A stretch of DNA of 64,000 nt from Clostridia bacterium (lineage in GTDB: Bacteria > Bacillota_A > Clostridia > Oscillospirales > Acutalibacteraceae), in assembly GCA_017435305.1 (NCBI GenBank), contig JAFSFH010000008.1, positions 62,001 through 126,000 of the forward strand, in the 5' to 3' direction. The position numbers and the translations under genes are program-made. The notes beneath the pieces are model-generated. The model made no database searches. It saw only the letters and a list, made by a program, of their open reading frames with translations, and was not told the DNA's origin. This document shows positions 49,552-57,314 of the stretch, piece after piece. How positions within the stretch are numbered: position 1 is the stretch's first letter; the number at the start of each line of letters is the position of its first letter.

Positions 49552-50349
49552 ATGACAATCGGATTTATTGGTGCGGGCAATATGGGCGGTGCCATCGCCA
49601 TCGCCGCCGCTAAGGCGGTGGGGGGCGAGCATCTGCTGATTGCCGACCTGAATACGGAAAAAGCCGCGACCTTGGCGGCGGATATCGGCGCCACCGCCAC
49701 CGACAACGAGGGCGTGGTTGCCAGTAGCGACTACATCTTTTTGGGCGTCAAACCCCAAATGATGGAGGCGGTGCTGACCGCCCTGCGTCCCGCCTTGGCG
49801 GCACGGGAAACAAAACCCGTGCTGATCTCTATGGCGGCGGGTCTGACGGTGGATTGCATTAAGGAATGGAGCGGGGGCTTACCGGTCATCCGCATTATGC
49901 CCAATACCCCCGTGGCGGCGGGGGAGGGTATGACCCTCTACACCGTCGGCGCGGACGTGACCGCCGCACAAAAAGCCGCATTTACCGACTTTATGACGGC
50001 ATCGGGACAGCTGTGTGAGCTGCCCGAGAGCCTGATCGACGCCGGCTGTGCCGTGTCCGGCTGCGGACCGGCCTTTGCCTATCTGTTCATCGAGGCGCTG
50101 GCAGCAGGCGGCACAGAGAAGGGTCTGGACCCTGCTCTGTCTTTGGAGTTGGCCGCCCAAACCGTGTTGGGTGCCGCCAAGATGGTGCAGGAAACGGGGA
50201 AAGACCCCATCGCGCTGAAGGACGCGGTATGCTCCCCCGGTGGCGCCACCCTGCAGGGCGTGAGCGCTCTGGAGCGGGGTAATTTCCGCAACGTTGCTAT
50301 GTCCGCCGTGGACGCGGCCTACAAGCGCACGCTGGAAATGAAGAAATAG
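49552..50349 (+). CDS. proC: Pyrroline-5-carboxylate reductase
   Basis: 265 residues. The N-terminal NAD(P) loop is F-I-G-A-G-N-M-G-G-A (4-13), then L-G-V-K-P-Q-M-M, R-I-M-P-N-T-P, and the C-terminal signature S-P-G-G-A-T-L-Q-G-V near 228. It reduces P5C to proline, completing a full proBAC operon with overlaps or a 4-base gap only. GAGGTGAT precedes the ATG. Confidence 0.96.
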   Translation: MTIGFIGAGNMGGAIAIAAAKAVGGEHLLIADLNTEKAATLAADIGATATDNEGVVASSDYIFLGVKPQMMEAVLTALRPALAARETKPVLISMAAGLTVDCIKEWSGGLPVIRIMPNTPVAAGEGMTLYTVGADVTAAQKAAFTDFMTASGQLCELPESLIDAGCAVSGCGPAFAYLFIEALAAGGTEKGLDPALSLELAAQTVLGAAKMVQETGKDPIALKDAVCSPGGATLQGVSALERGNFRNVAMSAVDAAYKRTLEMKK

Positions 50350-50352
50350 AAA

Positions 50353-50388
50353 CAAAAAAAGCCGAGGCGTCAGCCTCGGCTTTTTTTG
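50353..50388. terminator. Bidirectional terminator after proC
   Basis: GCCGAGGC (50361-50368) pairs with GCCTCGGC (50373-50380), with seven A before and seven T after; it also serves the minus-strand methyltransferase gene. Confidence 0.93.
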
Positions 50389-50395
50389 TTGAATT

Positions 50396-51160
50396 TTATT
50401 TCTTTGTGAAATACAAAGTTCTGTCAGACCAACAATCGTTTTCATCAAGCGGATATAAATCGCCGGAAGAAAGTTTTCCTTTTCTTGAAGAAATGACATC
50501 GCTGTCTAAAAAGACAAAACCTACGCTCTCGCAAAAGGTTACAAATGTTTCAAAAGATGCCCAGACTTCACCTTTATCTTTCAAGTGTTCATAGGTAGAA
50601 CAGCCGTGCTCAAAGAACATATCGATTATTGCGAAATGACCGCCGACTTTCAAGCAACGGTAAACTTCATTGATTAACTCTGCATAATTGTTGACATTAC
50701 TGAGCAGGTTGCCGCTGAACAGATCGATACAGGAATCTTTAAAAGGAAGAGGTTTATCTAAATCTACATCGAATACGAAGAAGTTTTCTTTTTGGCAGGC
50801 ATTGGAATGTGCAGAAATTACCGTAGGGCAAGCATCGGTTGCGATGAATACATCGTTTTCTGCCAAGTTATCTAGAGCAGTTGAGAAATAGCCAGAAGGA
50901 CCACTAGCTAAATCAACTTTAATTCCTTGTTTATTCGAAACAAATTCAATAAAGCGGCTCTTGCTTGGGTCGGAAGACATAATGTGTTTTTGCGACTGGT
51001 AGTTTCTTACCATATTCAGTTTTTTGTTTCCTTGCAAAAAATAACCTTCTAATTGTTTTGACCACCACGGGCGGTCATCGTCGTTTGTAATGAAATGCAC
51101 GACATTTTCGTCGGTAGAAAAGGGGATGTTTTCTTGAATAATCGTAGAAATATTGTTCAT
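50396..51160 (-). CDS. Class I SAM-dependent methyltransferase
   Basis: 254 residues. The SAM-binding core is V-D-L-A-S-G-P-S-G-Y near 82, followed by I-A-T-D-A-C (acidic ribose ligand), F-V-F-D-V-D-L and the post-motif L-K-V-G-G-H-F-A-I-I-D. The substrate is unknown. Residues 1-75 form an extra N-terminal region with W-W-S-K-Q-L-E-G-Y-F-L. The gene is visibly AT-richer than its surroundings (many AAA, GAA, TTT, ATT codons), which suggests recent acquisition. The ATG at 51160 has AGGAGG upstream; the frame continues upstream through repeat B1 but that stretch is not coding. It lies directly downstream of B1. Confidence 0.83.
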   Translation of the reverse strand: MNNISTIIQENIPFSTDENVVHFITNDDDRPWWSKQLEGYFLQGNKKLNMVRNYQSQKHIMSSDPSKSRFIEFVSNKQGIKVDLASGPSGYFSTALDNLAENDVFIATDACPTVISAHSNACQKENFFVFDVDLDKPLPFKDSCIDLFSGNLLSNVNNYAELINEVYRCLKVGGHFAIIDMFFEHGCSTYEHLKDKGEVWASFETFVTFCESVGFVFLDSDVISSRKGKLSSGDLYPLDENDCWSDRTLYFTKK

Positions 51161-51176
51161 TTTTCCTCCTGATTTT

Positions 51177-51348
51177 AAGTGATGCAGTTCGCTTCGCTCA
51201 CTGTGATGCAATGCTTCGCATCGTGATGATGCTCGCGTTGCTCGCAGTGATGCGGTGCGTTCCCTCACGTGCCATAGGCACACATCACGCCCGCAGGGGC
51301 GCATCACGCCGTCAGGCGCATCACGTTCCCGCAGGGAACACATCACTT
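51177..51348. repeat. Heptamer array B1 (four GTGATG(C), four (G)CATCAC)
   Basis: GTGATGC begins at 51179 and recurs with spacers AGTTCGCTTCGCTCACT, AATGCTTCGCATC and ATGCTCGCGTTGCTCGCA. After a central hairpin come four CATCAC units separated by the mini-hairpins GCCCGCAGGGGC, GCCGTCAGGC and GTTCCCGCAGGGAAC, ending AACACATCACTT at 51348. The left and right heptamers are complementary, so the whole can fold as a branched cruciform. Its end touches the stop codon of the C_GCAxxG gene. Confidence 0.8.
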
Positions 51349-51758
51349 TATTCAGCGTTCCGCTGAATAATTTCTTCCGCCAATTTCACGCCGTAGGCGA
51401 TGCACTCGTTGCAGGAGCAGAGCATTTCACCGCCGGTAAGCCCCTTGATGACCTCACACACACCGCTGCCGCAGTGGTCGACGAAGGATTTGCTCATTTC
51501 ACCGCACACCTTGTAGGTGTTCATCTTGCTGGTGGGGTCGGCAGGGTCGGCGCCCAGCATACCCGCCACAAAGACGGCGCCCGACAGAGCGCCGCAGGTC
51601 TGGGTGCGACCACCCATACCGGCGCCGAAGCCCTCGGTGGCACGCTTCACAACGGCGGGGTCCAGTCCCATCTCGTCACAGAAGGGCAGTGCCACCGCCT
51701 GGGCGCAGTTATATCCTTGGTTATGATACTCCATAGCTATTTCCAATTTTGTTTTCAT
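51348..51758 (-). CDS. C_GCAxxG_C_C family (putative redox-active) protein
   Basis: 136 residues matching the C-GCAxxG-C-C family. Cysteines lie in G-Y-N-C-A-Q-A-V (about 18), Q-T-C-G-A-L-S-G-A (about 54), and near the C-terminus in D-H-C-G-S-G-V-C-E-V and L-C-S-C-N-E-C-I. The conserved cysteines suggest metal or cluster binding or redox function; no activity is established for the family. The ATG at 51758 shares bases with the stop of the four-helix-bundle gene (TAATG), with AAAGGAG inside that gene's end, so it is translationally coupled to it. The stop at 51348-51350 abuts array B1. Confidence 0.87.
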   Translation of the reverse strand: MKTKLEIAMEYHNQGYNCAQAVALPFCDEMGLDPAVVKRATEGFGAGMGGRTQTCGALSGAVFVAGMLGADPADPTSKMNTYKVCGEMSKSFVDHCGSGVCEVIKGLTGGEMLCSCNECIAYGVKLAEEIIQRNAE

Positions 51759-52108
51759 TACGAATTCTCCTTTGCTGTACGACAGGAAGCAACTAACATA
51801 GCACGCAGAGAGGTGCACTTTTCAGAAAGGGATTTAAATTGTGCGTCATCAATGTAGGCGGTTTTATGCAGTAGTTCCAACCAATAGCCGGTTTCGCTGG
51901 CTTCTTTCAGAGCAATTTCCAGTTTTGAAACAAAATCTCGTTTACTTTGTGCGTAATTGGCTTCAAAGATATTGGCGCCGATAGAAGTGCCGCTACGCCC
52001 AATTTGGTTAGCAATGATAGACTCGTGTTTTGATTTTAGTGTTTTCACTAAGTCAATGATTTCTACGGCAAAATCCATCGACAAAGTGCGGAGTTTGGAT
52101 TCAGACAT
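51758..52108 (-). CDS. Four-helix-bundle protein (S23/23S rRNA IVS, Avd-like)
   Basis: 116 residues. The signature I-A-N-Q-I-G-R-S-G-T-S-I-G-A-N-I (hyphenated), then E-A-N-Y-A-Q-S-K-R-D-F-V and K-L-E-I-A-L-K-E-A-S-E-T-G-Y-W-L, is diagnostic of the family. Members are encoded in 23S rRNA intervening sequences and as the accessory protein Avd of diversity-generating retroelements; many copies stand alone. It forms a basic pentamer in Avd and binds nucleic acid. No reverse transcriptase is in the window. GGAGGG lies 7 bases before the ATG. The gene lies between arrays B1 (beyond the coupled C_GCAxxG gene) and B2, and is AT-richer than the neighbours. Confidence 0.9.
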   Translation of the reverse strand: MSESKLRTLSMDFAVEIIDLVKTLKSKHESIIANQIGRSGTSIGANIFEANYAQSKRDFVSKLEIALKEASETGYWLELLHKTAYIDDAQFKSLSEKCTSLRAMLVASCRTAKENS

Positions 52109-52127
52109 CGTTTACCCTCCAATTTTT

Positions 52128-52303
52128 AAGTGATGCAGCTCACGTTGTTCGCTGTGATGCAGTTCGCTTCGCTCACTGTGATGCGGCTCGCTAGGCTCGC
52201 CGTGATGCGTTGCGTTCCAACACGCACCGCAGGTGCGCATCACGCCCGCAGGGGCGCATCACGCCGTCAGGCGCATCACGTTCCCGCAGGGAACGCATCA
52301 CTT
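52128..52303. repeat. Heptamer array B2 (four GTGATGC, four GCATCAC)
   Basis: GTGATGC units begin at 52130 with spacers AGCTCACGTTGTTCGCT, AGTTCGCTTCGCTCACT and GGCTCGCTAGGCTCGCC. After the central stretch, four GCATCAC units carry the same three mini-hairpins as B1 (GCCCGCAGGGGC, GCCGTCAGGC, GTTCCCGCAGGGAAC). The right half is nearly identical to B1 while two of three left spacers differ. The last bases (52302-52303) belong to the ltaE stop codon. Confidence 0.82.
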
Positions 52304-53327
52304 ACAGAATCTCTTCCAACTTCTTGAGATCCTCGTCCGTCGTCGCCCAGCAGGTGGCAAAGCGCACCACCGTGTGGGTGGTGTCCGCCTTTTCCCACAC
52401 GCTGAATCCCACCAGCGGCTCCAGCCGCGCCATCTGCTCGTCGCTCAGCAGTATAAACTGCTGGTTGGTGGGGGTCTCCTTGAAGAACGTGTATCCCTTG
52501 CGGATAAACAGCGCTTTCATTTTCTCCGCCATATCGATGGCGTGCCGACTGATCTCAAAATACAGTCCGTCGGTGAACAGCGCGTCAAACTGCACACCCA
52601 GCACACGGCCCTTGGCCACCATGGCGCCGTGCTGTTTGACGATGGTGGGGAACTGGGCGGGCATCAGGTTGGGGCGGAATACCACCGCCTCGCCGCACAG
52701 GGCACCCACCTTAGTGCCGCCGATATAGAATACGTCGCACAGCTGTGCCAACAGGGCGGGGGTCACGTCGGTGTCGCGGCTCATCAGACCATAGCCCAGA
52801 CGGGCACCGTCCAAGAACAGCGGAATCTCCCAACGGCGGCAAACCTCCGACAGAGCGGTCAACTCCGCGGCGGTGTACAGGGTGCCGTACTCGGTGGGGT
52901 GAGATACGTATACCATACCCGGCTTGACCATATGGGTCCAGCTGGGATCGGCATAGAAATTCTGAATATACGCGTCCACCTCGGCGGCGTTCAGCTTGCC
53001 GTCGTGATGGGGCAGAGCCAGCACCTTGTGTCCGGTATGCTCGATGGCGCCCGCCTCGTGGACGTTTACGTGGCCGGTGTCGGCGGAGATGACCCCCTCA
53101 TAGGGCTTTGTCAGGCTGTCGATGATGACGGCATTGGTCTGGGTACCGCCGGTGAGGAAGTACACGTCGTGGTGGGGTGCATCAAAGGCAGCCTTGATCT
53201 TCTCGGCGGCGCTGCGGCACCAGATGTCGTTGCTGTAGCCGGGCTGGGTCACCAAATTGGTGGCGCTCAGCGCCTCCAAAATCTTCGGGTGGCACCCCTG
53301 CAGATAATCACATTCAAACGAAAACAT
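52302..53327 (-). CDS. ltaE: Low-specificity L-threonine aldolase / beta-eliminating lyase family
   Basis: 341 residues, PLP fold-type I. It shows an early S-F-E-C-D-Y-L-Q-G-C-H-P (E/D-Y-x-x-G-x-H-P pattern), F-L-T-G-G-T-Q-T-N near 62 (cofactor phosphate), H-E-A-G-A-I-E, L-D-G-A-R-L-G-Y near 170, and I-G-G-T-K-V-G-A-L with the Schiff-base lysine at about 206. It would cleave L-threonine or allo-threonine to glycine and acetaldehyde. Array B2 starts exactly at its stop codon. AAAGGAG precedes the ATG. trmB lies 13 bases upstream on the same strand. Confidence 0.88.
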   Translation of the reverse strand: MFSFECDYLQGCHPKILEALSATNLVTQPGYSNDIWCRSAAEKIKAAFDAPHHDVYFLTGGTQTNAVIIDSLTKPYEGVISADTGHVNVHEAGAIEHTGHKVLALPHHDGKLNAAEVDAYIQNFYADPSWTHMVKPGMVYVSHPTEYGTLYTAAELTALSEVCRRWEIPLFLDGARLGYGLMSRDTDVTPALLAQLCDVFYIGGTKVGALCGEAVVFRPNLMPAQFPTIVKQHGAMVAKGRVLGVQFDALFTDGLYFEISRHAIDMAEKMKALFIRKGYTFFKETPTNQQFILLSDEQMARLEPLVGFSVWEKADTTHTVVRFATCWATTDEDLKKLEEIL

Positions 53328-53340
53328 AGGATACTCCTTT

Positions 53341-54006
53341 TTATACTGTCGCTTCGACTCGGTAGATCGGCAAGCCCTGCGCGATAAATCGGCTCTCGTA
53401 CTCGGTGACGATGTTGTCCTCGATGCCGTCGGCGTGCAGGTCGAGAGAAACGTTCTCCAGAGTATAGCCACATTTAGAGAACTGCTCCAGCGAATACTGA
53501 AAGAACACCCGCCCGTCGGTCTTTTGGATGACCGAGGCGCCCTCGGTCAGCAGACCCTTGTACATTTCCAAAAAATGCGGATGGGTCAGCCGATGGGTGG
53601 CCTGCCGCTTTTTCGGGAAGGGGGTGGAGAAGTTAAGATACAGCGTACGGATGCTGTGGGGCGGGATAAACCGTTCCAGATATTCCGCGTTGCCGGAGAG
53701 GAAGCGGACGTTTGTCAGCCCCATCTCTTTCGCCTTTTCGCAGGCGGATACCAGCACGTTGGCGTACAGCTCCACCGCTAAAAAGTTAACGTCGGGGTGG
53801 CGGGCGGCCAGCTCACAGATAAAGCCGCCCTTGCCGCAGCCGATCTCCATCTCCACGGGGTTGCCGTTGCCGAACACCCCCCCGAAATCCAGGTATTTCG
53901 GCTGCTCGTCGGCGTCAAAACGGATGGTGTCCACCCGCAGAGAAATGATCTGTTCGGATACGGAATCCAGCCGCTCGTCCAGGTGTTTTTTGCGGCGCAT
54001 ACGCAT
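53341..54006 (-). CDS. trmB: tRNA (guanine-N7-)-methyltransferase
   Basis: 221 residues. It has an N-terminal basic region (M-R-M-R-R-K-K-H-L-D-E-R-L), the SAM loop M-E-I-G-C-G-K-G-G-F near 62, and N-F-L-A-V-E-L-Y near 83. The TrmB hallmark L-Y-L-N-F-S-T-P-F-P-K-K-R-Q-A-T-H-R-R/L (P-x-P-K-K-R-H-x-x-R type) is near 135. It makes m7G46 in tRNA. AAGGAG lies 9 bases before the ATG at 54006. The catalytic P-W-P of many homologues is T-P-F-P here, a common variant in Firmicutes. Confidence 0.93.
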   Translation of the reverse strand: MRMRRKKHLDERLDSVSEQIISLRVDTIRFDADEQPKYLDFGGVFGNGNPVEMEIGCGKGGFICELAARHPDVNFLAVELYANVLVSACEKAKEMGLTNVRFLSGNAEYLERFIPPHSIRTLYLNFSTPFPKKRQATHRLTHPHFLEMYKGLLTEGASVIQKTDGRVFFQYSLEQFSKCGYTLENVSLDLHADGIEDNIVTEYESRFIAQGLPIYRVEATV

Positions 54007-54082
54007 AGAAATCGCTCCTTTTTGCAAATAATGCTGGTAATTTGACGGATTATGTGTTAAAATAATACGGATGCGATCCGAA

Positions 54083-54667
54083 TCACAGCTTAATGACCAG
54101 CTCGGTTCCGGCCCGTCGCATACCCGCGTCGCCGGTGAGGATGGCCAGATTTCCGCGGAATAACAGGGTGGGATCGGAGAGGAAATGCTCCTTGATCTGA
54201 TCCGCCTGCCACTGGTCGGCCACCCGCAGGGTGACGCTCAGCAGATCTCTGCCGCCGTCCTGCACGGCGCAGGTGACGGCATAGCCGCCGTCCTCCAGCT
54301 TGCGGATATCCACCTTGTTGTCCTGCTCGATGTTCCGACGCTTCAGCAGATGCAGAGCGGCGGCCACCGACCGCTGACGCAGGGTATAGGGCACCCGCAC
54401 CCCCAGCGACCGCCCGATCTGGGCGCCGGTGGCGGTGGTGGCGATCAGCCCGTCGTCATACCGCAGATGCTGCTGACGGATCAGGTCCTCGATGGCCTCC
54501 TCGGTATTAAAGTAGTTGGCCATACCGCCCCCGACGATGATTTCGCTCACGTCGTCGCGGTGGATGGGGGCCGCCACCGTATCCAGCATATAGCACAGGA
54601 GAATGCGGATCTCCTGCGTGTTATTCAGACCGCCCGGTTCCACACCGGCGGTAAAAGCGTCTGACAT
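54083..54667 (-). CDS. DUF4364-family protein (putative winged-helix regulator)
   Basis: 194 residues. The N-terminal 90 residues (T-Q-E-I-R-I-L-L-C-Y-M-L, then A-I-E-D-L-I-R-Q-Q-H-L-R-Y, then S-L-G-V-R-V-P-Y-T-L-R-Q-R-S) look like a winged helix, and the rest is a beta-rich effector-type domain. This is the layout of DUF4364, found widely in Clostridia without known function. The ATG at 54667 has GGAGAT 9 bases upstream. It is divergent from the lipoprotein-alr-nadE group. Confidence 0.78.
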   Translation of the reverse strand: MSDAFTAGVEPGGLNNTQEIRILLCYMLDTVAAPIHRDDVSEIIVGGGMANYFNTEEAIEDLIRQQHLRYDDGLIATTATGAQIGRSLGVRVPYTLRQRSVAAALHLLKRRNIEQDNKVDIRKLEDGGYAVTCAVQDGGRDLLSVTLRVADQWQADQIKEHFLSDPTLLFRGNLAILTGDAGMRRAGTELVIKL

Positions 54668-54791
54668 AGACGATATCTCCTTTGCAATAAGCGTTAACTC
54701 ACACATTATACACCATCCCGGAAAAAAAGAAAAGAGCGGATTGACATTTTTCAAAAATTCGTCATACCGCCGCCGAAAGGAGTACGTGATT

Positions 54792-55289
54792 ATGAAACAT
54801 CTGTGTAAATTGTTGGTGCTGACCCTGGTGATCTCCCTGATGGTCTGCGGCTGTGGTAAGCCGCAGGAGCCGGAGCTGGACTACGAATCGATGGTGGTGG
54901 CGCCGGTGGATCTGGCCATCACCGACTGCATCACCGAGCAGCAGATCACCTCTGTGGTGGGTCATCCCATGCAGCTGCTGGGCGTGTATGAGGACGGCGT
55001 CCAGGCCATCTGGCAGTCGGACGACGGCTCCTGCCAGGTCACCATTCATATGATGAATCAGACCCGCGAGGTGTTTGACTCTCAGGTGGCGGATGCCGAG
55101 GTGCCCATGACCCTGCAGGAGGGACTGGGCGAGGCCGCCTTCTGGTACGAGGGTCGCACCGAGATGATGCTGTATTACAATGGCTATGCCCTGGACGTGG
55201 CGGTGGTGTGCAGTGACACCCCCCTGACCGAGCCTCACGTGCGCCAGATCGCCGAACTGATGCTGGCCGCCCTGCAGCCGCAGGAATAA
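54792..55289 (+). CDS. Small secreted lipoprotein
   Basis: 165 residues. A signal peptide with lipobox V-C-G-C (Cys21 or so) is followed by an acidic mature domain of about 140 residues, alternating strands and one helix (S-D-D-G-S-C-Q-V-T-I-H-M-M-N, E-M-M-L-Y-Y-N-G-Y-A-L-D-V-A-V). It looks like a compact ligand-binding or inhibitor-type fold, but I do not recognise the family. AAGGAG lies 9 bases before the ATG, and a TTGACA at 54741-54746 may be its -35. It precedes alr by 34 bases. Confidence 0.75.
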   Translation: MKHLCKLLVLTLVISLMVCGCGKPQEPELDYESMVVAPVDLAITDCITEQQITSVVGHPMQLLGVYEDGVQAIWQSDDGSCQVTIHMMNQTREVFDSQVADAEVPMTLQEGLGEAAFWYEGRTEMMLYYNGYALDVAVVCSDTPLTEPHVRQIAELMLAALQPQE

Positions 55290-55323
55290 CGGTATCGTAT
55301 AAAGATTTAAGGAGGTGAGACCC

Positions 55324-56511
55324 ATGTGCGATTGCGCCCGAATGTGGGAAAATTCCTGGGCCGAGGTGGATATGTCCGCCGTGCGGCATAATTATCATAC
55401 CATCCGCGGGTCTCTGTCCGCCGACACCATGCTGTGCTGCGTGGTTAAGGCCAATGCCTACGGTCACGGCGTGGGTCAGCTGGCCCCTCTGTATGAGGAG
55501 CTGGGCGCCGACTGGTTCGCCGTGTCCAATATCCGCGAGGCGCTCCAGCTGCGCCGCTATGGGGTGACCCGACCCATTCTGATCCTGGGTTACACCCACG
55601 AGTCCTGTGCCGCTCTGCTGGCGCAGGAGAATATTTCCCAGTGCGTGTATTCCTCCGCCTACGGTCAGCGGCTGTCCGCCGCGGCACAGGAGATGGGGGT
55701 TAGTGTAAAGATTCACGTTAAACTAGACACCGGTATGGGTCGTCTCGGCTTCCGTTGCCCCGGCGAGGGTGCGGACTCGGTGGAGGGCGCCATCGCGGTG
55801 TGCCGCCTGACCGGTCTGACCCCGGAGGGTGTGTTCACCCACTTTGCCTCTGCCGACGAGGGCGCGGCAGGCGAGGATTTCTCCCGCCTGCAGGCTGAGC
55901 GATTTGCCCGGGCGCTGGAGCGGTTTGCCGCCGCCGGTGTCACCTTTGCGGTGCGCCATTGCGCCAATTCCGCCGCCCTGTCCGACTATCCCGCCGACGG
56001 GATGAATATGGTGCGCGCGGGCATCGTGCTGTATGGTTTACAGCCCTCGGCTGACCTGCGGCATCCCCTGCCGCTGCAGCCGGTGATGAGTCTTAAGTCG
56101 GTGATCTCCCACGTGAAGACCGTGCCCGCCGGCACCACCATCAGCTACGGACGCACCTTCACCGCCCCCTGCGAAATGAAGATCGCCACGGTTCCCATCG
56201 GCTATGCCGACGGTTTCTGGCGGCACAATAGCCCCGCCGGTGTGCGGCTGACCGTCCGCGGTCAGCAGGCGCCCATTTTGGGTCGGGTGTGTATGGATCA
56301 GCTGATGATCGACGTCACCCACGTTCCCCAGGCGGAGATGGGGGATTACGTTACGGTGTTCGGTGCCGCTCCGGCGATGACTGTCGACGATATTGCCGCC
56401 GCCAATAACACCATCGGCTACGAGGTGGTGTGCGGCGTGGGCGAGCGCGTGCCCCGTCTGTACGTGGAGGACGGCAACCTGGTGGGTACGCTGGATAATC
56501 TGATGAGATAA
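55324..56511 (+). CDS. alr: Alanine racemase
   Basis: 395 residues. The PLP lysine is in V-V-K-A-N-A-Y-G-H-G (Lys42), and the second catalytic base is the Tyr in I-S-Y-G-R-T-F near 274, with the C-terminal domain's G-R-V-C-M-D-Q-L-M-I-D-V. It makes D-alanine for peptidoglycan. The ATG at 55324 has GGAGG 8 bases upstream; an in-frame GTG at 55315 overlaps that site. The D-alanine product could also feed a D-alanyl ligase such as the one at 9120-10571, which is speculation. Confidence 0.95.
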   Translation: MCDCARMWENSWAEVDMSAVRHNYHTIRGSLSADTMLCCVVKANAYGHGVGQLAPLYEELGADWFAVSNIREALQLRRYGVTRPILILGYTHESCAALLAQENISQCVYSSAYGQRLSAAAQEMGVSVKIHVKLDTGMGRLGFRCPGEGADSVEGAIAVCRLTGLTPEGVFTHFASADEGAAGEDFSRLQAERFARALERFAAAGVTFAVRHCANSAALSDYPADGMNMVRAGIVLYGLQPSADLRHPLPLQPVMSLKSVISHVKTVPAGTTISYGRTFTAPCEMKIATVPIGYADGFWRHNSPAGVRLTVRGQQAPILGRVCMDQLMIDVTHVPQAEMGDYVTVFGAAPAMTVDDIAAANNTIGYEVVCGVGERVPRLYVEDGNLVGTLDNLMR

Positions 56512-56524
56512 GGTGACAAACCGT

Positions 56525-57256
56525 ATGTTTGATGCATTGAGAGTTAAGAACGATTGCGTTCAGTGGATCCGCGATTTCTTCGCCGCCAACGGCCCCGACT
56601 GCAACGCGGTGGTGGGCATTTCCGGCGGCAAGGACAGCTCGGTGGTGGCGGCCCTGTGCGTGGAGGCGCTGGGCGCCGACCGCGTGGTGGGGGTGCTGAT
56701 GCCCTGCGGTGAGCAGGCGGACATCGACTGCTCGCTGAAGCTGGTGAACCATCTGGGCATCCGTCACTATACCGTGAATATCGGAGCGGCGATGGAAGCG
56801 CTTACATCCGCTGTATCATCGGCGTTGCCCCTGTCCACCCAGAGCGTGACCAACCTGCCGCCCCGTCTGCGGATGGCGGCGGTGTATGCGGTCAGCCAGA
56901 GCGTCAACGGGCGTGTGGCCAACACCTGCAACCTGTCGGAGGACTGGGTGGGGTATTCCACCCGCTACGGCGATTCGGTGGGGGATTTCAGCCCCCTGTC
57001 CCGCCTGACGGTGGCGGAGGTCAAGGAGATCGGACACCTGTTGGGACTGCCCTACGACCTGGTGGAGAAGACCCCCATCGACGGTCTGTGCGGTAAGACC
57101 GACGAGGATAATCTGGGATTTACTTATGCCCAGTTGGATCGGTACATTCGCACCGGCGAGATCGACGATATGGACACGAAAGCCCGCATCGACCGCCTTC
57201 ACCGCATCAACCAATTTAAACTGGAACTGATGCCCATATTCGAACCGAATTTGTAA
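56525..57256 (+). CDS. nadE: NAD synthetase, ammonia-dependent
   Basis: 243 residues. The PP-loop is G-I-S-G-G-K-D-S-S-V near residue 32, with N-L-S-E-D-W-V-G-Y near 136 and the late D-G-L-C-G-K-T-D-E-D-N-L-G-F loop. It lacks an N-terminal glutaminase domain, so it uses ammonia directly to convert nicotinate adenine dinucleotide to NAD. I chose the ATG at 56525 over an in-frame GTG at 56513 because AAGGTG lies at 56510-56515. It is the last gene of the lipoprotein-alr-nadE run. Confidence 0.93.
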   Translation: MFDALRVKNDCVQWIRDFFAANGPDCNAVVGISGGKDSSVVAALCVEALGADRVVGVLMPCGEQADIDCSLKLVNHLGIRHYTVNIGAAMEALTSAVSSALPLSTQSVTNLPPRLRMAAVYAVSQSVNGRVANTCNLSEDWVGYSTRYGDSVGDFSPLSRLTVAEVKEIGHLLGLPYDLVEKTPIDGLCGKTDEDNLGFTYAQLDRYIRTGEIDDMDTKARIDRLHRINQFKLELMPIFEPNL

Positions 57257-57262
57257 AAAATT

Positions 57263-57297
57263 AAAAAGCCTGTGGCGTAAGCCACAGGCTTTTTTTA
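57263..57297. terminator. Terminator after nadE
   Basis: AAAAAGCCTGTGGC (57263-57276) pairs with GCCACAGGCTTTTT (57281-57294) around GTAA. Confidence 0.93.
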
Positions 57298-57314
57298 TTT
57301 CGCAATAATTCATC

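Noticed and set aside
51160..51346. N-terminal extension of the methyltransferase through array B1
   Set aside because: The frame is open only because the repeat lacks stops; the ATG at 51160 has AGGAGG directly upstream.
51177..52303. CRISPR array suspected from regularly spaced GTGATGC heptamers
   Set aside because: Repeats are only 7 bases, half are inverted, spacers are self-complementary mini-hairpins, and no cas gene is present.
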